Shown: piece by piece, positions 50,709-59,796 of the stretch | How positions within the stretch are numbered: position 1 is the stretch's first letter | How the letters are laid out: every line of letters begins with the position of its first letter | Assembly (NCBI RefSeq): GCF_030413615.1 | Contig: NZ_CP129236.1 | Span: 3,332,001-3,396,000 of the forward strand | Direction: 5' to 3' | Source of the DNA: Planococcus shixiaomingii | Lineage (GTDB): Bacteria; Bacillota; Bacilli; Bacillales_A; Planococcaceae | Length of the DNA: 64,000 nt | Program-made: the position numbers and the translations under genes | The notes under the pieces: model-generated | Database searches by the model: none | What the model saw: the letters and a program-made list of their open reading frames with translations, nothing else | Told to the model about the DNA's origin: nothing

Positions 50709-51956
50709 TTATCCTACAGTAACTTCCTCAGTTTTCAATCCACGATTTTTCTCTGTCTCCGTTACATACACCGCACATGCAGCGTCACCGGAAATATTGA
50801 CGGCAGTCCGAGTCATATCGAGCAACCGGTCAATACCAAGAACCAAACCAATTCCTGCAACTGGCAAGTTAACACTTGAAAGCACCATCGCAAGCATGAT
50901 TAAGCCAACTCCCGGAACACCTGCGGTACCAATGCTTGCCAGTACAGCAGTTAAGACGACAGTCAAGAGTTGTGTCATTGTAAGATCCACACCATATGCT
51001 TGAGCGATGAACATTGTCGCCACCCCTTGCATAATCGCCGTTCCATCCATATTAATGGTAGCACCCAATGGCTGGACAAACGCACTAATTGATTTTGGAA
51101 CCCCTAACTCTTTCTGCGCCACTTCCATGGATACAGGCAATGTCGCATTACTGCTTGACGTACTGAACGCTACACTCATAGCAGGCGCAAATTTCTTAAA
51201 GAACCAAATCGGATTTTTCTTTGCCAATAAACCAATCGTACCGCCATACGTAAATGCGGCATGGATCGCTAGAGCTGCCAGTACGACAAACATATAAGAT
51301 CCCATTGCTTTTATAGCGGAAAATCCTTGCGAACCAATTGCTGTCGCAATTAAACCAAAAGTGCCGTATGGAGCGAACTTCATGACAAGGCCAACTAAAT
51401 ACATCATAATTTCGTTCCCTTGTTCAACGAGATTGACAATGCCTTTCGTCTTTTCGCCAAGTGCCGTAAGCGCTAAGCCTATAAAGACCGCAAAGATAAT
51501 GATTTGCAGCATATTGCCTTCAGTCAAAGCAGCCAACGGATTTTTTGGAATGATATTCAATAGCGTGTCAGCTACTGAAGGTGCTTCTTCCGAATCAAAC
51601 GAAGCACTTTCAAGATCAAAGTCCCCTGCTAATCCAGGCTGTACAACAGCTGCCAATCCTAAACCGATGACAATCGCAATCGTTGTTGTTACCAGGAAAT
51701 AAACAATTGTTTTTAATCCAATTCTTCCTAATTTAGCCGGATCTCCAAGACCCGCTGTTCCTAAAATAATAGAGAAAAGGACAAGTGGTACAACGAGCAT
51801 ACTGATTAAGCTAAGGAAAAGTTGGCCAAGCGGCACAAATAGATATGTATTGAACGCGTCAAAATAGCCGGGCGCAAATAAGTTGATAAGCAAACCGACA
51901 ATAGCCCCGAGAATGAGACCCGTGATTACTTTTTTAGTCATGTTGGTTTTTTTCAT
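50709..51956 (-). CDS. dicarboxylate/amino acid:cation symporter (DAACS, GltT/DctP-like)
   Basis: A 415 aa membrane carrier of the GltPh family: serine-rich loop STSSSNATLPVSMEVAQKELGVP, the NMDGT motif (GATINMDGTAIMQGV), and the final GIDRLLDMTRTAVNISGDAACAVYV stretch with the substrate-binding Asp/Arg/Asn. Transports glutamate, aspartate or C4-dicarboxylates with Na+ or H+. Single-gene unit; GGAGACTAG site before the ATG. Confidence 0.92.
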   Translation of the reverse strand: MKKTNMTKKVITGLILGAIVGLLINLFAPGYFDAFNTYLFVPLGQLFLSLISMLVVPLVLFSIILGTAGLGDPAKLGRIGLKTIVYFLVTTTIAIVIGLGLAAVVQPGLAGDFDLESASFDSEEAPSVADTLLNIIPKNPLAALTEGNMLQIIIFAVFIGLALTALGEKTKGIVNLVEQGNEIMMYLVGLVMKFAPYGTFGLIATAIGSQGFSAIKAMGSYMFVVLAALAIHAAFTYGGTIGLLAKKNPIWFFKKFAPAMSVAFSTSSSNATLPVSMEVAQKELGVPKSISAFVQPLGATINMDGTAIMQGVATMFIAQAYGVDLTMTQLLTVVLTAVLASIGTAGVPGVGLIMLAMVLSSVNLPVAGIGLVLGIDRLLDMTRTAVNISGDAACAVYVTETEKNRGLKTEEVTVG

Positions 51957-52253
51957 TCATCTAGTCTCCTTCTTTTTTTAAATCATACCCTCTAGTGTAA
52001 CGGAATGAAACAAAAATTTACAGTATTATCCCATTTTAAATTATTTGACAATAATTATTTTCTTCCATGAAAAAAATATTGCAAAAGACAATCCTCTGCC
52101 AACTAAGAAGTGAATCATTCGCTTAAATAAAATTCTGTTTTCTTTTTCAATAGCATTTAATGCACTTCTGATGTTATCAGAAGCAAAAAAAATTAAACTA
52201 CAGGGTGCACAACCGCCATTGTTAAAGAATTCTTTATATGAAAGACGAAAAAA
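51957..52253. other. gene-free A+T-rich stretch
   Basis: No gene or repeat array is visible. The part close to 51960-52010 is expected to hold the symporter promoter (minus strand). The YeeN terminator begins at 52254. Confidence 0.5.
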
Positions 52254-52286
52254 GCATGCCGGAATTAGATCCCGGCATGCTTTTTC
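52254..52286 (-). terminator. terminator of the YeeN-like gene
   Basis: AGCATGCCGG-AATTAGAT-CCCGGCATGCT hairpin with A and T tracts on either side. Confidence 0.88.
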
Positions 52287-52287
52287 A

Positions 52288-53007
52288 TCATTCTCCTAAA
52301 TCAACATTATGATAAACTTGCTGAACATCTTCCAAGTCTTCAATTGCATCGATCATTTTCTCGAATTGCGCTTGCGCGTCTTCCGGAAGCTCCAATTCGT
52401 TTTGCGCCAGCATCGTCAATTCCGCCACTGTAAAATCAGTGATACCGGCTGTCTTGAATGCTTCTTGCACCGAGTGGAATTGATCAGGTTCCGCATAGAC
52501 AATGACAGAATCTTCTTCTTCAAGAATATCGCGTACATCTACGTCCGCTTCCATCAGCAATTCAAGCACTTCGTCCGCTGTTTTGTCTTCAACACCGATA
52601 ACTGCCGTTGGGTCGAACATGTAAGCGACCGATCCGCTGACGCCCATGTTTCCGCCATTTTTGCCGAATGCTGCGCGGACATCAGATGCTGTCCGGTTTA
52701 CATTATTCGTCAATGTATCAACGATGACCATTGAACCGTTCGGTCCAAAACCTTCGTACCGAAGTTCGGTATAACTTTCTTCTGAACCGCCTTTGGCTTT
52801 TTCAATTGCCCGGTCAATGATTGCACGTGGAACGCTGTATGTTTTCGCTCTTTCAAGCACAACTTTCAACGCTTGGTTTGATTCTGGATCCGGCTCGCCT
52901 TGTTTTGCTGCTACGTAAATTTCACGGCCGAATTTTGCGTAGATTCGGCTTGTATTGGCATCTTTTGATGCTTTCTTTTCTTTAATGTTATTCCACTTGC
53001 GGCCCAT
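52288..53007 (-). CDS. yeeN: YebC/PmpR-family protein, YeeN type
   Basis: A 239 aa protein starting [20 protein letters not shown], then [52 protein letters not shown]. This matches the YeeN paralogue of the YebC family. YebC proteins have been called transcription regulators and more recently aid translation at proline stretches; which applies here is open. Start at ATG 53007; a GTG four codons upstream has no better site. Confidence 0.92.
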   Translation of the reverse strand: MGRKWNNIKEKKASKDANTSRIYAKFGREIYVAAKQGEPDPESNQALKVVLERAKTYSVPRAIIDRAIEKAKGGSEESYTELRYEGFGPNGSMVIVDTLTNNVNRTASDVRAAFGKNGGNMGVSGSVAYMFDPTAVIGVEDKTADEVLELLMEADVDVRDILEEEDSVIVYAEPDQFHSVQEAFKTAGITDFTVAELTMLAQNELELPEDAQAQFEKMIDAIEDLEDVQQVYHNVDLGE

Positions 53008-53169
53008 TGTATTTCCCACTTTCTTTCAACTTTGAATATGAAGAATGTTCACTTGTTCTATTATATAATAAATCTCAGTTTTTTTTCGAGTTATACAATC
53101 GAAAAAAGGAAAAACGCAGCTCCGTACCTTTTGGGAAATGTTATAACCCCCCGCCTATTTAAAAGCTGC

Positions 53170-53391
53170 TTATTTCCCACTTTTATCGACCCGGTGGTAC
53201 TCGGAAATTTGGATAACCCGCACTTTGCCTGTATGGAGTTCGTGATAAATGCCTCTGCTGTCGGTAAAAGAGACATACTGGTCCCGTTCGCTATGAATAA
53301 GTTGTTCCGCTCTTTCCTGGGATTCCACATAGATAAACCTGCGAATGTAATGCTCTTCATCAAAAAAGTACGTAACTTTGAATTCTTTCAT
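53170..53391 (-). CDS. small protein of unknown function
   Basis: A 73 aa protein: MKEFKVTYFFDEEHYIRRFIYVESQERAEQLIHSERDQYVSFTDSRGIYHELHTGKVRVIQISEYHRVDKSGK in short stretches shows beta-alpha-beta order (KVTYFFDEEHYIRRFIYVES, then a helix, then a VRVIQISEY strand). No family recognised. The start ATG at 53391 has AGGGG 9 nt and GGAG 4 nt upstream. It stands alone between YeeN and the cyclase gene. Confidence 0.65.
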   Translation of the reverse strand: MKEFKVTYFFDEEHYIRRFIYVESQERAEQLIHSERDQYVSFTDSRGIYHELHTGKVRVIQISEYHRVDKSGK

Positions 53392-53574
53392 TTTCTCCAT
53401 CCCCTTATTAGTGATCTGGAGTATCCGTATTAATTATTTTATAGTGTTTCAGAAACCACTTCAACATCCTTACTGCTGAAACCTTCTAACTTAAGTTTAA
53501 AGTTGAAGCACTTTTGATTAAATGAGAAGATAGGAACGGCAAGCAACTGTACTTACATTAAAAGGAGCGATTAC

Positions 53575-54189
53575 ATGAAAATCTATGATATTTCATCCTC
53601 GATTTATGAAGGCATGCCTGTTTATAAAAACAAGGCAGAAAAACAGCCGAAGTTCCATACACAGACCAATGGGCACGTTACAGAATCCCGTATTGAAATC
53701 GATGCGCATACCGGAACCCATATCGACGCACCGCTTCATATGATTAATGACGGTGATACTTTCGAATCCATTTCGTTGGAAAAGCTGATTGGCCAAGCGA
53801 AAGTCGTCGACTTGACAGACGTGACTGATGGCATCGCCAAGGCGGATTTAGAAGCGCTTTCCATTGAAAAAGATGATTTCATCCTTTTTAAGACACGCAA
53901 TTCGTTTGATGAGGAATTCAACCCTGAGTTTATTTTCCTGAAAGAAGACGGAGCGGATTACTTGGCTGAAATCGGTGTTCGCGGCGTCGGCATTGATGCG
54001 CTTGGCGTAGAAAGAAGCCAGCCGAACCACCCGACCCATAAAGCATTATTCAAGGCCGATATTATTGTTATCGAAGGGCTACAGCTGAAAGACGTTGAAC
54101 CGAAGAATTATTTGATGGTCGCAGCACCGCTTAAGCTGATCGGCATCGACGCTTCTCCTGCCCGCGTCGTATTAATCGAAAATGAATAA
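53575..54189 (+). CDS. cyclase-family (kynurenine formamidase-like) protein
   Basis: A 204 aa metal-dependent hydrolase of the cyclase superfamily; the signature HTGTHIDAPLHM gives the HxGTHxDxPxH metal site, with GVRGVGIDALGVERSQPNHPTHKAL and EGLQLKDV later. Relatives hydrolyse N-formylkynurenine or other cyclic amides; substrate here unknown. The AAAGGAG site is 9 nt before the ATG. No kynurenine genes nearby. Confidence 0.9.
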   Translation: MKIYDISSSIYEGMPVYKNKAEKQPKFHTQTNGHVTESRIEIDAHTGTHIDAPLHMINDGDTFESISLEKLIGQAKVVDLTDVTDGIAKADLEALSIEKDDFILFKTRNSFDEEFNPEFIFLKEDGADYLAEIGVRGVGIDALGVERSQPNHPTHKALFKADIIVIEGLQLKDVEPKNYLMVAAPLKLIGIDASPARVVLIENE

Positions 54190-54228
54190 AAAAAAGAATG
54201 GCTTCAGTAGAAGCCATTCTTTTTTTTA
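54189..54228. terminator. bidirectional terminator cyclase / gndA
   Basis: AAAAAAGAATGGCTTC / GAAGCCATTCTTTTTT hairpin, overlapping the stop codons of both convergent genes. Confidence 0.88.
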
Positions 54229-55635
54229 TTGCCATTTTGTATGGAATGTTCCTTCTTTGTCCGTGCGCTCATAGGTATGGGCACCAAAATAATCACGTTG
54301 TGCTTGGATTAAGTTCGCTGGCAAAGTGGCAGAACGGTAGCTGTCGTAGTAAGCGAGAGCACTGGAGAATGCTGGCACTGGAATGCCTTTTTCAATCGCG
54401 ATCGCTAATACTTTGCGAAGAGACGATTGGTATTCCCCTACTACAGCTTGGAAATAAGGATCAAGCAGCAAGTTCGGCAAGTCCGCTTGGCGGTCGAATG
54501 CTTCTTTGATTTCTTGCAGGAATTTTGCACGGATGATGCAGCCGCCACGGAAAATCATCGCGATATCGCCGTATGGAATGTCCCAATTATATTCTTCTGA
54601 AGCTGCGCGCAGCTGTGCAAATCCTTGGGCATACGAACAGATTTTGCTCATGTACAAAGCTTTGCGGATCGCTTCGATCAACTCGGCACGGTCACCTGTA
54701 TACGGTTCTGCAACAGGGCCTGAAAGCAGTTTGCTTGCCTCCACGCGTTCTTCTTTAATTGCCGAAATAAAGCGGGCAAAGACCGATTCAGTAACGATTG
54801 GCAGCGACACGCCTAAATCCAACGCATTTTGGCTTGTCCATTTCCCAGTGCCTTTTTGGCCAGCTTTATCAAGAATTTGGTCGACAAGCGGATTGCCTGT
54901 TTCTTCATCGATTTTTGTGAAAATATCAGCGGTGATTTCGATCAAATAACTATCGAGTTCGCCTTTGTTCCATTCTGCAAAGATTTCATGCAGTTCCTGG
55001 GCATTCAACCCGAGTGCATGCTTCAAGATAAAGTAGGATTCCGAAATCAGCTGCATATCGCCGTATTCGATGCCGTTATGCACCATCTTCACGTAATGCC
55101 CTGCTCCTTCAGCTCCCATATAAGCGCTGCATGCAACACCATCCACTTTTGCAGCAATTGCCGCAAAAATCGGTTCCACTTTTTCATAGGCTTCTTTTAA
55201 GCCGCCTGACATAATAGACGGACCAAAACGCGCGCCTTCTTCGCCTCCGGAAATGCCGGCTCCAATAAAATGGATGCCGTGTTCCTGAAGTTCAGCAGTA
55301 CGTCGGTTTGTGTCTCTGAAAAAAGTGTTTCCGCCATCGACAATGACGTCTCCCGGCTGCAGATGAGGTACCAGCGATTGAATCACATCATCTGTCGTTT
55401 CGCCGGCTTTGACCATCATCAGGATCTTCCGTGGAATTTCAAGAGATGCCACAAAATTCTCGATGCTGTCTGTCCCAATCAAGTTTTTGCCTTGTACTTC
55501 GTTGTTTACAAATTCTTCTGTCCGGTCCGTCCAATAATCGTATACCGAGACGGAGTAGCCTCTGCTTTCAATATTCAACGCCAAGTTTTTCCCCATGACG
55601 CCTAATCCGATAACACCCATTTGTTGCTTTGCCAT
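54226..55635 (-). CDS. gndA: 6-phosphogluconate dehydrogenase, NADP-type
   Basis: A 469 aa enzyme converting 6-phosphogluconate to ribulose 5-phosphate, CO2 and NADPH. Rossmann motif [17 protein letters not shown], the catalytic [38 protein letters not shown], and [10 protein letters not shown] are present. The length of about 470 residues is that of the Gnd type typical of NADP enzymes. It follows zwf on the same strand but is separated by a repeat element. Confidence 0.94.
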   Translation of the reverse strand: MAKQQMGVIGLGVMGKNLALNIESRGYSVSVYDYWTDRTEEFVNNEVQGKNLIGTDSIENFVASLEIPRKILMMVKAGETTDDVIQSLVPHLQPGDVIVDGGNTFFRDTNRRTAELQEHGIHFIGAGISGGEEGARFGPSIMSGGLKEAYEKVEPIFAAIAAKVDGVACSAYMGAEGAGHYVKMVHNGIEYGDMQLISESYFILKHALGLNAQELHEIFAEWNKGELDSYLIEITADIFTKIDEETGNPLVDQILDKAGQKGTGKWTSQNALDLGVSLPIVTESVFARFISAIKEERVEASKLLSGPVAEPYTGDRAELIEAIRKALYMSKICSYAQGFAQLRAASEEYNWDIPYGDIAMIFRGGCIIRAKFLQEIKEAFDRQADLPNLLLDPYFQAVVGEYQSSLRKVLAIAIEKGIPVPAFSSALAYYDSYRSATLPANLIQAQRDYFGAHTYERTDKEGTFHTKWQ

Positions 55636-55675
55636 TCTATAACCTCATTCCATGCGAGTTTAATGAACATCTATT

Positions 55676-55832
55676 ACATAAGTTGAACAGAATAAGCAGC
55701 TTTGCACATCGCTTTGGAACGCTTTATGAGCCAGCTGACGCGCAACCGCTGAGAAACTCACTGTATTTCCGTGCCCTTCTTTTCCCACTTTTATGAAACA
55801 GCGGCACAAGAAGCTTATTAGTTCAACATTTT
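55676..55832. repeat. small element with GTTGAAC/GTTCAAC inverted ends
   Basis: About 157 bp between gndA and zwf, with termini AAGTTGAACAG-AATAAGC and GCTTATTA-GTTCAACAT (inverted, with mismatches). Both this and the element at 62960-63437 contain TTGCAYATCGCTTTGG near the left end. No coding sequence; miniature-element-like. Confidence 0.6.
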
Positions 55833-55896
55833 TCCACCTGTATACTAGTATACCATTTTCAGTTGGCAACTTCAGTAAGCCTTCTTTATAGAAAGT

Positions 55897-57420
55897 TTAC
55901 CACCAGTTAAACCCATCTTCCTGTAACAAACGATCAGCGGCTTCCGGCCCTTTAGATCCTGCAGGATAAGGATACAGCGGCAGCGCATCTTCTTGGAAAG
56001 CTTCCAATATCGGTTGAATCCATTGCCATGAAAGCTCGACTTCTTTCCAATGGGCAAAGAAGGTTTTATCGCCCTCTATTGCATCCGACAGAAGAAGTTC
56101 ATACGATTCGGGCTGAATGTTTGAGTTGACTGAGAAAGTGATGTTTGTCGGCTCGTAACGTTCAGTAGAAGGATTTTTCAAGTTTACCAACAGCGATACG
56201 CTTTCATTCGGGTTGATTTCAAAGATGAGCAAGTTCGGGGTGATGCCTTCATCTTCGAATGCCGGATTGCCTTTCCATTTGTTCTTAAATTCGATGACAA
56301 TACGCGTTGATTTTTGCTCCAAGCGTTTTCCAGTCCGGATATAAAACGGAATGTTCTCCCATGACGGGTTTTCGATATATAAGCGCGCCGCAAAATATGT
56401 ATCGTTCTTCGATGCAGGCACGACTCCCGGTTCGTCCTGGTAACCGATCACGGACTCTCCTAACACTTCTCCCGCTGCGTATTGGCCACGGATAATGTGT
56501 TTTGACGCCTCTTCTTTAGAAATCGGGCGAAGCGCCTCAACAACTTCCCTCTTCTCCTGTTCCACCTCTTGTGCCGTCAAGTTCTCCGGAATGTCGAGGG
56601 CAGTCATCATTAGCAATTGAAGAAGATGGTTTTGAGCCATGTCCCGGATGGCCCCAGCCTGATCGTAATACCCTGCTCTCTTTTCAATCCCCACCGTTTC
56701 ACTGGCAGTAATTTGAACGTTTGCAATTTGATCGTGGTTCCACAATAACTCAAGAATCGGATTGGCAAACTTCAAGGTCTCAAGATTTTGGACCATCGGC
56801 TTCCCTAAATAGTGGTCAATGCGATAAATTTCTTCTTCATTAAATACTTTGCTAAGTTTCTCATTTAGTTCCCGCGCTGTTTTCAAATCAGTTCCAAATG
56901 GCTTCTCAACAATCAGGCGCTTCCAGCCTTTTGTATCGCTAATTTTGCTTGATTGCAGATTTGATGTAATGATTTCAACTAAATCCGGAGCAACGGATAA
57001 GTAGAACATGCGGTTTTCAGCTATGCCAAGTTCTTGCTCCCGCATCTGGATAAGGTTCAATAAACCTTGATAAGATTCTTCATTGAAAACATCTAAGACG
57101 CAATAGCGGAATTTACTGATGAACTCTTCTACATTTTCCGGCTGGACGTCTCTTCTTGAAAATTCCTGTAAGGATGCATGGACGTTCATTTGGAAAACAC
57201 GGTCAGAGTAATTAGTTCTCCCGAGCCCGATAATCGAAATGGCACTCGGCAGTTTTCCGTCCAAATATAAATTATATAAAGCAGGAAATAACTTCCGCTG
57301 CGCTAAATCACCTGTAGCACCGAATAAAACTAAAGTCATTTCTTCCAAATTCTTTTTCTGTTCCAGTCCGCTTACGTGATTTTCAGTATCCAATGAATCG
57401 ATTGCCGCCATGTCTTTCAT
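55897..57420 (-). CDS. zwf: glucose-6-phosphate dehydrogenase
   Basis: A 507 aa enzyme making 6-phosphogluconolactone and NADPH. Motifs: VLFGATGDLAQRKLFPALYNL (coenzyme), RIDHYLGKPMVQNL (catalytic His-Asp region) and EKPFGTDLKTARELN. The ATG at 57420 has GGAGATG upstream; the coding region could be read up to 57570 but without a site. Works with gndA downstream. Confidence 0.94.
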   Translation of the reverse strand: MKDMAAIDSLDTENHVSGLEQKKNLEEMTLVLFGATGDLAQRKLFPALYNLYLDGKLPSAISIIGLGRTNYSDRVFQMNVHASLQEFSRRDVQPENVEEFISKFRYCVLDVFNEESYQGLLNLIQMREQELGIAENRMFYLSVAPDLVEIITSNLQSSKISDTKGWKRLIVEKPFGTDLKTARELNEKLSKVFNEEEIYRIDHYLGKPMVQNLETLKFANPILELLWNHDQIANVQITASETVGIEKRAGYYDQAGAIRDMAQNHLLQLLMMTALDIPENLTAQEVEQEKREVVEALRPISKEEASKHIIRGQYAAGEVLGESVIGYQDEPGVVPASKNDTYFAARLYIENPSWENIPFYIRTGKRLEQKSTRIVIEFKNKWKGNPAFEDEGITPNLLIFEINPNESVSLLVNLKNPSTERYEPTNITFSVNSNIQPESYELLLSDAIEGDKTFFAHWKEVELSWQWIQPILEAFQEDALPLYPYPAGSKGPEAADRLLQEDGFNWW

Positions 57421-57670
57421 AGTGAAACATCTCCATTTTCGACGTGCATAAAAACACGCTTTTTTTACAATCACACTGTTTTTAAGTATACTTTTTCTCA
57501 AGAAGAATGGAAGGGCAGATTTACATAACCGGTTTAGCGATAACGTTATATTTCGCCGTCCTAAAACCAATACCCCTATTAAAAGAGCGAAAAACTGTAG
57601 GATTCGAAGAAAATTGTTAAACGCCCATGGTCCAAATAGGCCTTTTTCGCTTGTCCTATAGCCTTTCAGC

Positions 57671-58771
57671 TTATTTTATAGCAGACCTTTGAAAGAAGAA
57701 GTTCGGCTTCACCAAATCATTCACATAAGGCCGATGAAAAATATGTGTAGTTGCCGGTGACATTGGCGGGATGAGCCAAGCCCAATTGCCGGTCAAATCT
57801 CTTCCTGCCGTTTCTTCTTTTCTTTCAAAACTTTTAAACTGTTTGGCCGCCGTATGGTGATCGACGATTGTTGCCCCCGCCCGGTTGAACGATTCAAGTA
57901 CTGCTATATTCAACTCAACAAGCGCCTTGTCTTTCCACAATGAGCGATTGGAATCTGTATTCAGTCCCATCACTTCTGCCACTGCAGGCAATAGATTATA
58001 GCGATCTTCATCCGCCAAATTTCTTGCTCCGATTTCTGTACCCATATACCAGCCGTTGAAAGGAGCCATCGTATAGCTAATTCCACCGATTTCCAGTTTC
58101 ATTTCTGAAATGATTGGCACCGCGTACCATTTCGCCTGCAGCTCAACGAAACGCGGAATTTCTGGATGTTCCAGCTCAACTTCCATAACAGCTTCCTTTG
58201 GCAACTCAAAAACCCGCGGTTCTTCACCTTTCACTTCAATGACGATCGGCAAAATATCGAACGGCGTACCTGCTCCTTGCCAACCGAGTTTTTCGCAAGC
58301 TTTTGTAAACTCCAACGATGTGGAATCTCCGATTACCTTTCCATCTTTTTCATAACCAGCATAACGGATCAATTGATGGTTCCAGATGCGCATGGCGTCT
58401 TCGCCGTTTTCATTTTGTGGGAAAACGCTGATAACCGGACGAATTTTGCCGCCATTCGTTGCAAAATCAATATGGCGGAGCAAGGCTTCAAATGCGCCTT
58501 CCGCCGTTTGCTGCTGCCGTTCATCAAAAACCGTCAGTGAATCCCAGAACAGCCGTCCGATGCAGCGGTTATTATTGCGCCAGGCCATTTTTGCTCCGTG
58601 CTCCAGCTCCTCAAAAGTATGCATGTATGATCCCGTGGCAGTAATTTCTCTTTCTAAGATTAGAAGGCGTTGCGCCGTTTCTTCATCCGTTTTCCCCAGT
58701 TCCTTATAACATGTATAAATAAATTCCTTCGCTTCTTCGATGGACATAGTGCTCGTTTCAACAAAAGCCAT
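57671..58771 (-). CDS. nos: bacterial nitric oxide synthase (oxygenase domain only)
   Basis: A 366 aa bNOS oxygenase. [16 protein letters not shown] contains the heme-thiolate Cys (residue 70), and [20 protein letters not shown], the [22 protein letters not shown] end and the pterin/substrate pocket residues follow. It has no reductase domain; cellular flavodoxin or ferredoxin reductases supply electrons. It makes NO from arginine, which in Bacillus protects against oxidants. Start: GTG at 58780 lies on the GGGGA site, so ATG 58771 is preferred. The region 57421-57670 upstream of zwf holds nothing I can name. Confidence 0.95.
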   Translation of the reverse strand: MAFVETSTMSIEEAKEFIYTCYKELGKTDEETAQRLLILEREITATGSYMHTFEELEHGAKMAWRNNNRCIGRLFWDSLTVFDERQQQTAEGAFEALLRHIDFATNGGKIRPVISVFPQNENGEDAMRIWNHQLIRYAGYEKDGKVIGDSTSLEFTKACEKLGWQGAGTPFDILPIVIEVKGEEPRVFELPKEAVMEVELEHPEIPRFVELQAKWYAVPIISEMKLEIGGISYTMAPFNGWYMGTEIGARNLADEDRYNLLPAVAEVMGLNTDSNRSLWKDKALVELNIAVLESFNRAGATIVDHHTAAKQFKSFERKEETAGRDLTGNWAWLIPPMSPATTHIFHRPYVNDLVKPNFFFQRSAIK

Positions 58772-58911
58772 AAATTTCACTCCCCAAAAACATCATAGCA
58801 TCTATGCTTGGACATTTTTACTCAAAGGCTTCAGAGCCGAAACAGAATTGGCCTTTGTTTTTTTCAACTGTTACCAGTAAACTGAATAAAAGTAAAAAAG
58901 GAGTTTGTTGC

Positions 58912-59697
58912 ATGCTGAAAGCGATTTTTTTCGATTTAGACGATACCTTATTATGGGATAAAAAAAGCATCGAAACTGCCTTTGAGAAAACGTGCCAATA
59001 TGCCACGCAAGCGAGCGGTGCAGATTGCTCAGGGTTGGAAGACGCTGTCAGGGCGGAAGCAAGCATCCTTTATAGCGGACACGAAACCTATCCGTTCGCT
59101 CAAATGATCGGCATCAACCCTTTCGAAGGACTTTGGGGAACGTTTGACGACAAGGGTGCCGATTTCCAAAAGATGAAAGCTTTCGCGCCAAACTATCAAC
59201 GGGAAGCTTGGACCCGCGGCTTGCAGCGAATTGGCATTGACAATCCCATACTCGGTGAACAACTGGCTCGCTATTTTGCCGAAGCCCGAAAAAACAGCCC
59301 GTTCGTCTACGAAGAAACATACCGGGTACTGGATCGGTTAAAATCTCGTTACCAGTTGCTGCTGCTGACAAATGGCTCGCCGACTTTGCAAAACACTAAA
59401 CTCGAAATCACTCCGGAAATCACTCCTTATTTTGACCATATTGTCATTTCCGGAGCCTTTGGGAAGGGCAAACCCGATCCGGAAATCTTCCGCTACGCCC
59501 TGTCAAAATTCGAGTTGGCGGCAGAAGAAGTGTTGATGGTGGGCGATAATTTATTGACCGATATAATTGGCGCCGAACAGGCAGGAATCCGCTCTGTCTG
59601 GGTTAACCGGGAACAAAATCCAGCACATGACACCATCATTCCGACATATGAAATCCGCCATTTGGAAGAGTTGTTTCCGATTCTCGAAGAATTGTAA
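58912..59697 (+). CDS. HAD-superfamily phosphatase (YsaA/SerB-like)
   Basis: A 261 aa HAD hydrolase: motif I DLDDTL (Asp8, Asp10), motif II LLLTNGSP, motif III Lys in GKGKPDPEIF, and motif IV MVGDNLLTDIIGA. It resembles B. subtilis YsaA, reported as phosphoserine phosphatase, and stands next to serA on the opposite strand. A role in serine biosynthesis is therefore likely, though not proven. The AAAAAGGAG site is 9 nt before the ATG at 58912. Confidence 0.82.
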   Translation: MLKAIFFDLDDTLLWDKKSIETAFEKTCQYATQASGADCSGLEDAVRAEASILYSGHETYPFAQMIGINPFEGLWGTFDDKGADFQKMKAFAPNYQREAWTRGLQRIGIDNPILGEQLARYFAEARKNSPFVYEETYRVLDRLKSRYQLLLLTNGSPTLQNTKLEITPEITPYFDHIVISGAFGKGKPDPEIFRYALSKFELAAEEVLMVGDNLLTDIIGAEQAGIRSVWVNREQNPAHDTIIPTYEIRHLEELFPILEEL

Positions 59698-59699
59698 TT

Positions 59700-59760
59700 G
59701 TTTTGGACAGTAAACCAGCAATTTGGACAGTATTCCATTCTTTTCGGACAGTAATAAAAG
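59700..59760. repeat. 21-bp-period array, GGACAGTA word
   Basis: GGACAGTA at 59705, 59725 and 59746 (intervals 20, 21), each preceded by TTTT/TTTTC. It lies just after the HAD stop and before the terminator of the convergent serA. It has the same period and placement as the TCATA arrays but a different word. Confidence 0.6.
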
Positions 59761-59793
59761 AAGGAGGCTCGCAAATGAGCCCCCTTCTTTTTG
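59756..59793. terminator. bidirectional terminator HAD / serA
   Basis: AAAGAAGGAGGCTC / GAGCCCCCTTCTTT hairpin with A and T tracts. Confidence 0.85.
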
Positions 59794-59796
59794 CTT

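Noticed and set aside
53032..53433. 133-residue plus-strand reading opposite the 73-aa gene
   Set aside because: It has no ribosome site; the minus-strand gene has one and better codon usage.
54506..54949. 147-residue reading antisense to gndA
   Set aside because: Shadow of a highly conserved gene on the other strand.
57571..57670. Inverted repeat AGCGAAAAA/TTTTTCGCT before zwf as a terminator of a gene
   Set aside because: The arms are 50 bp apart with little pairing between them; not convincing as a terminator or operator.
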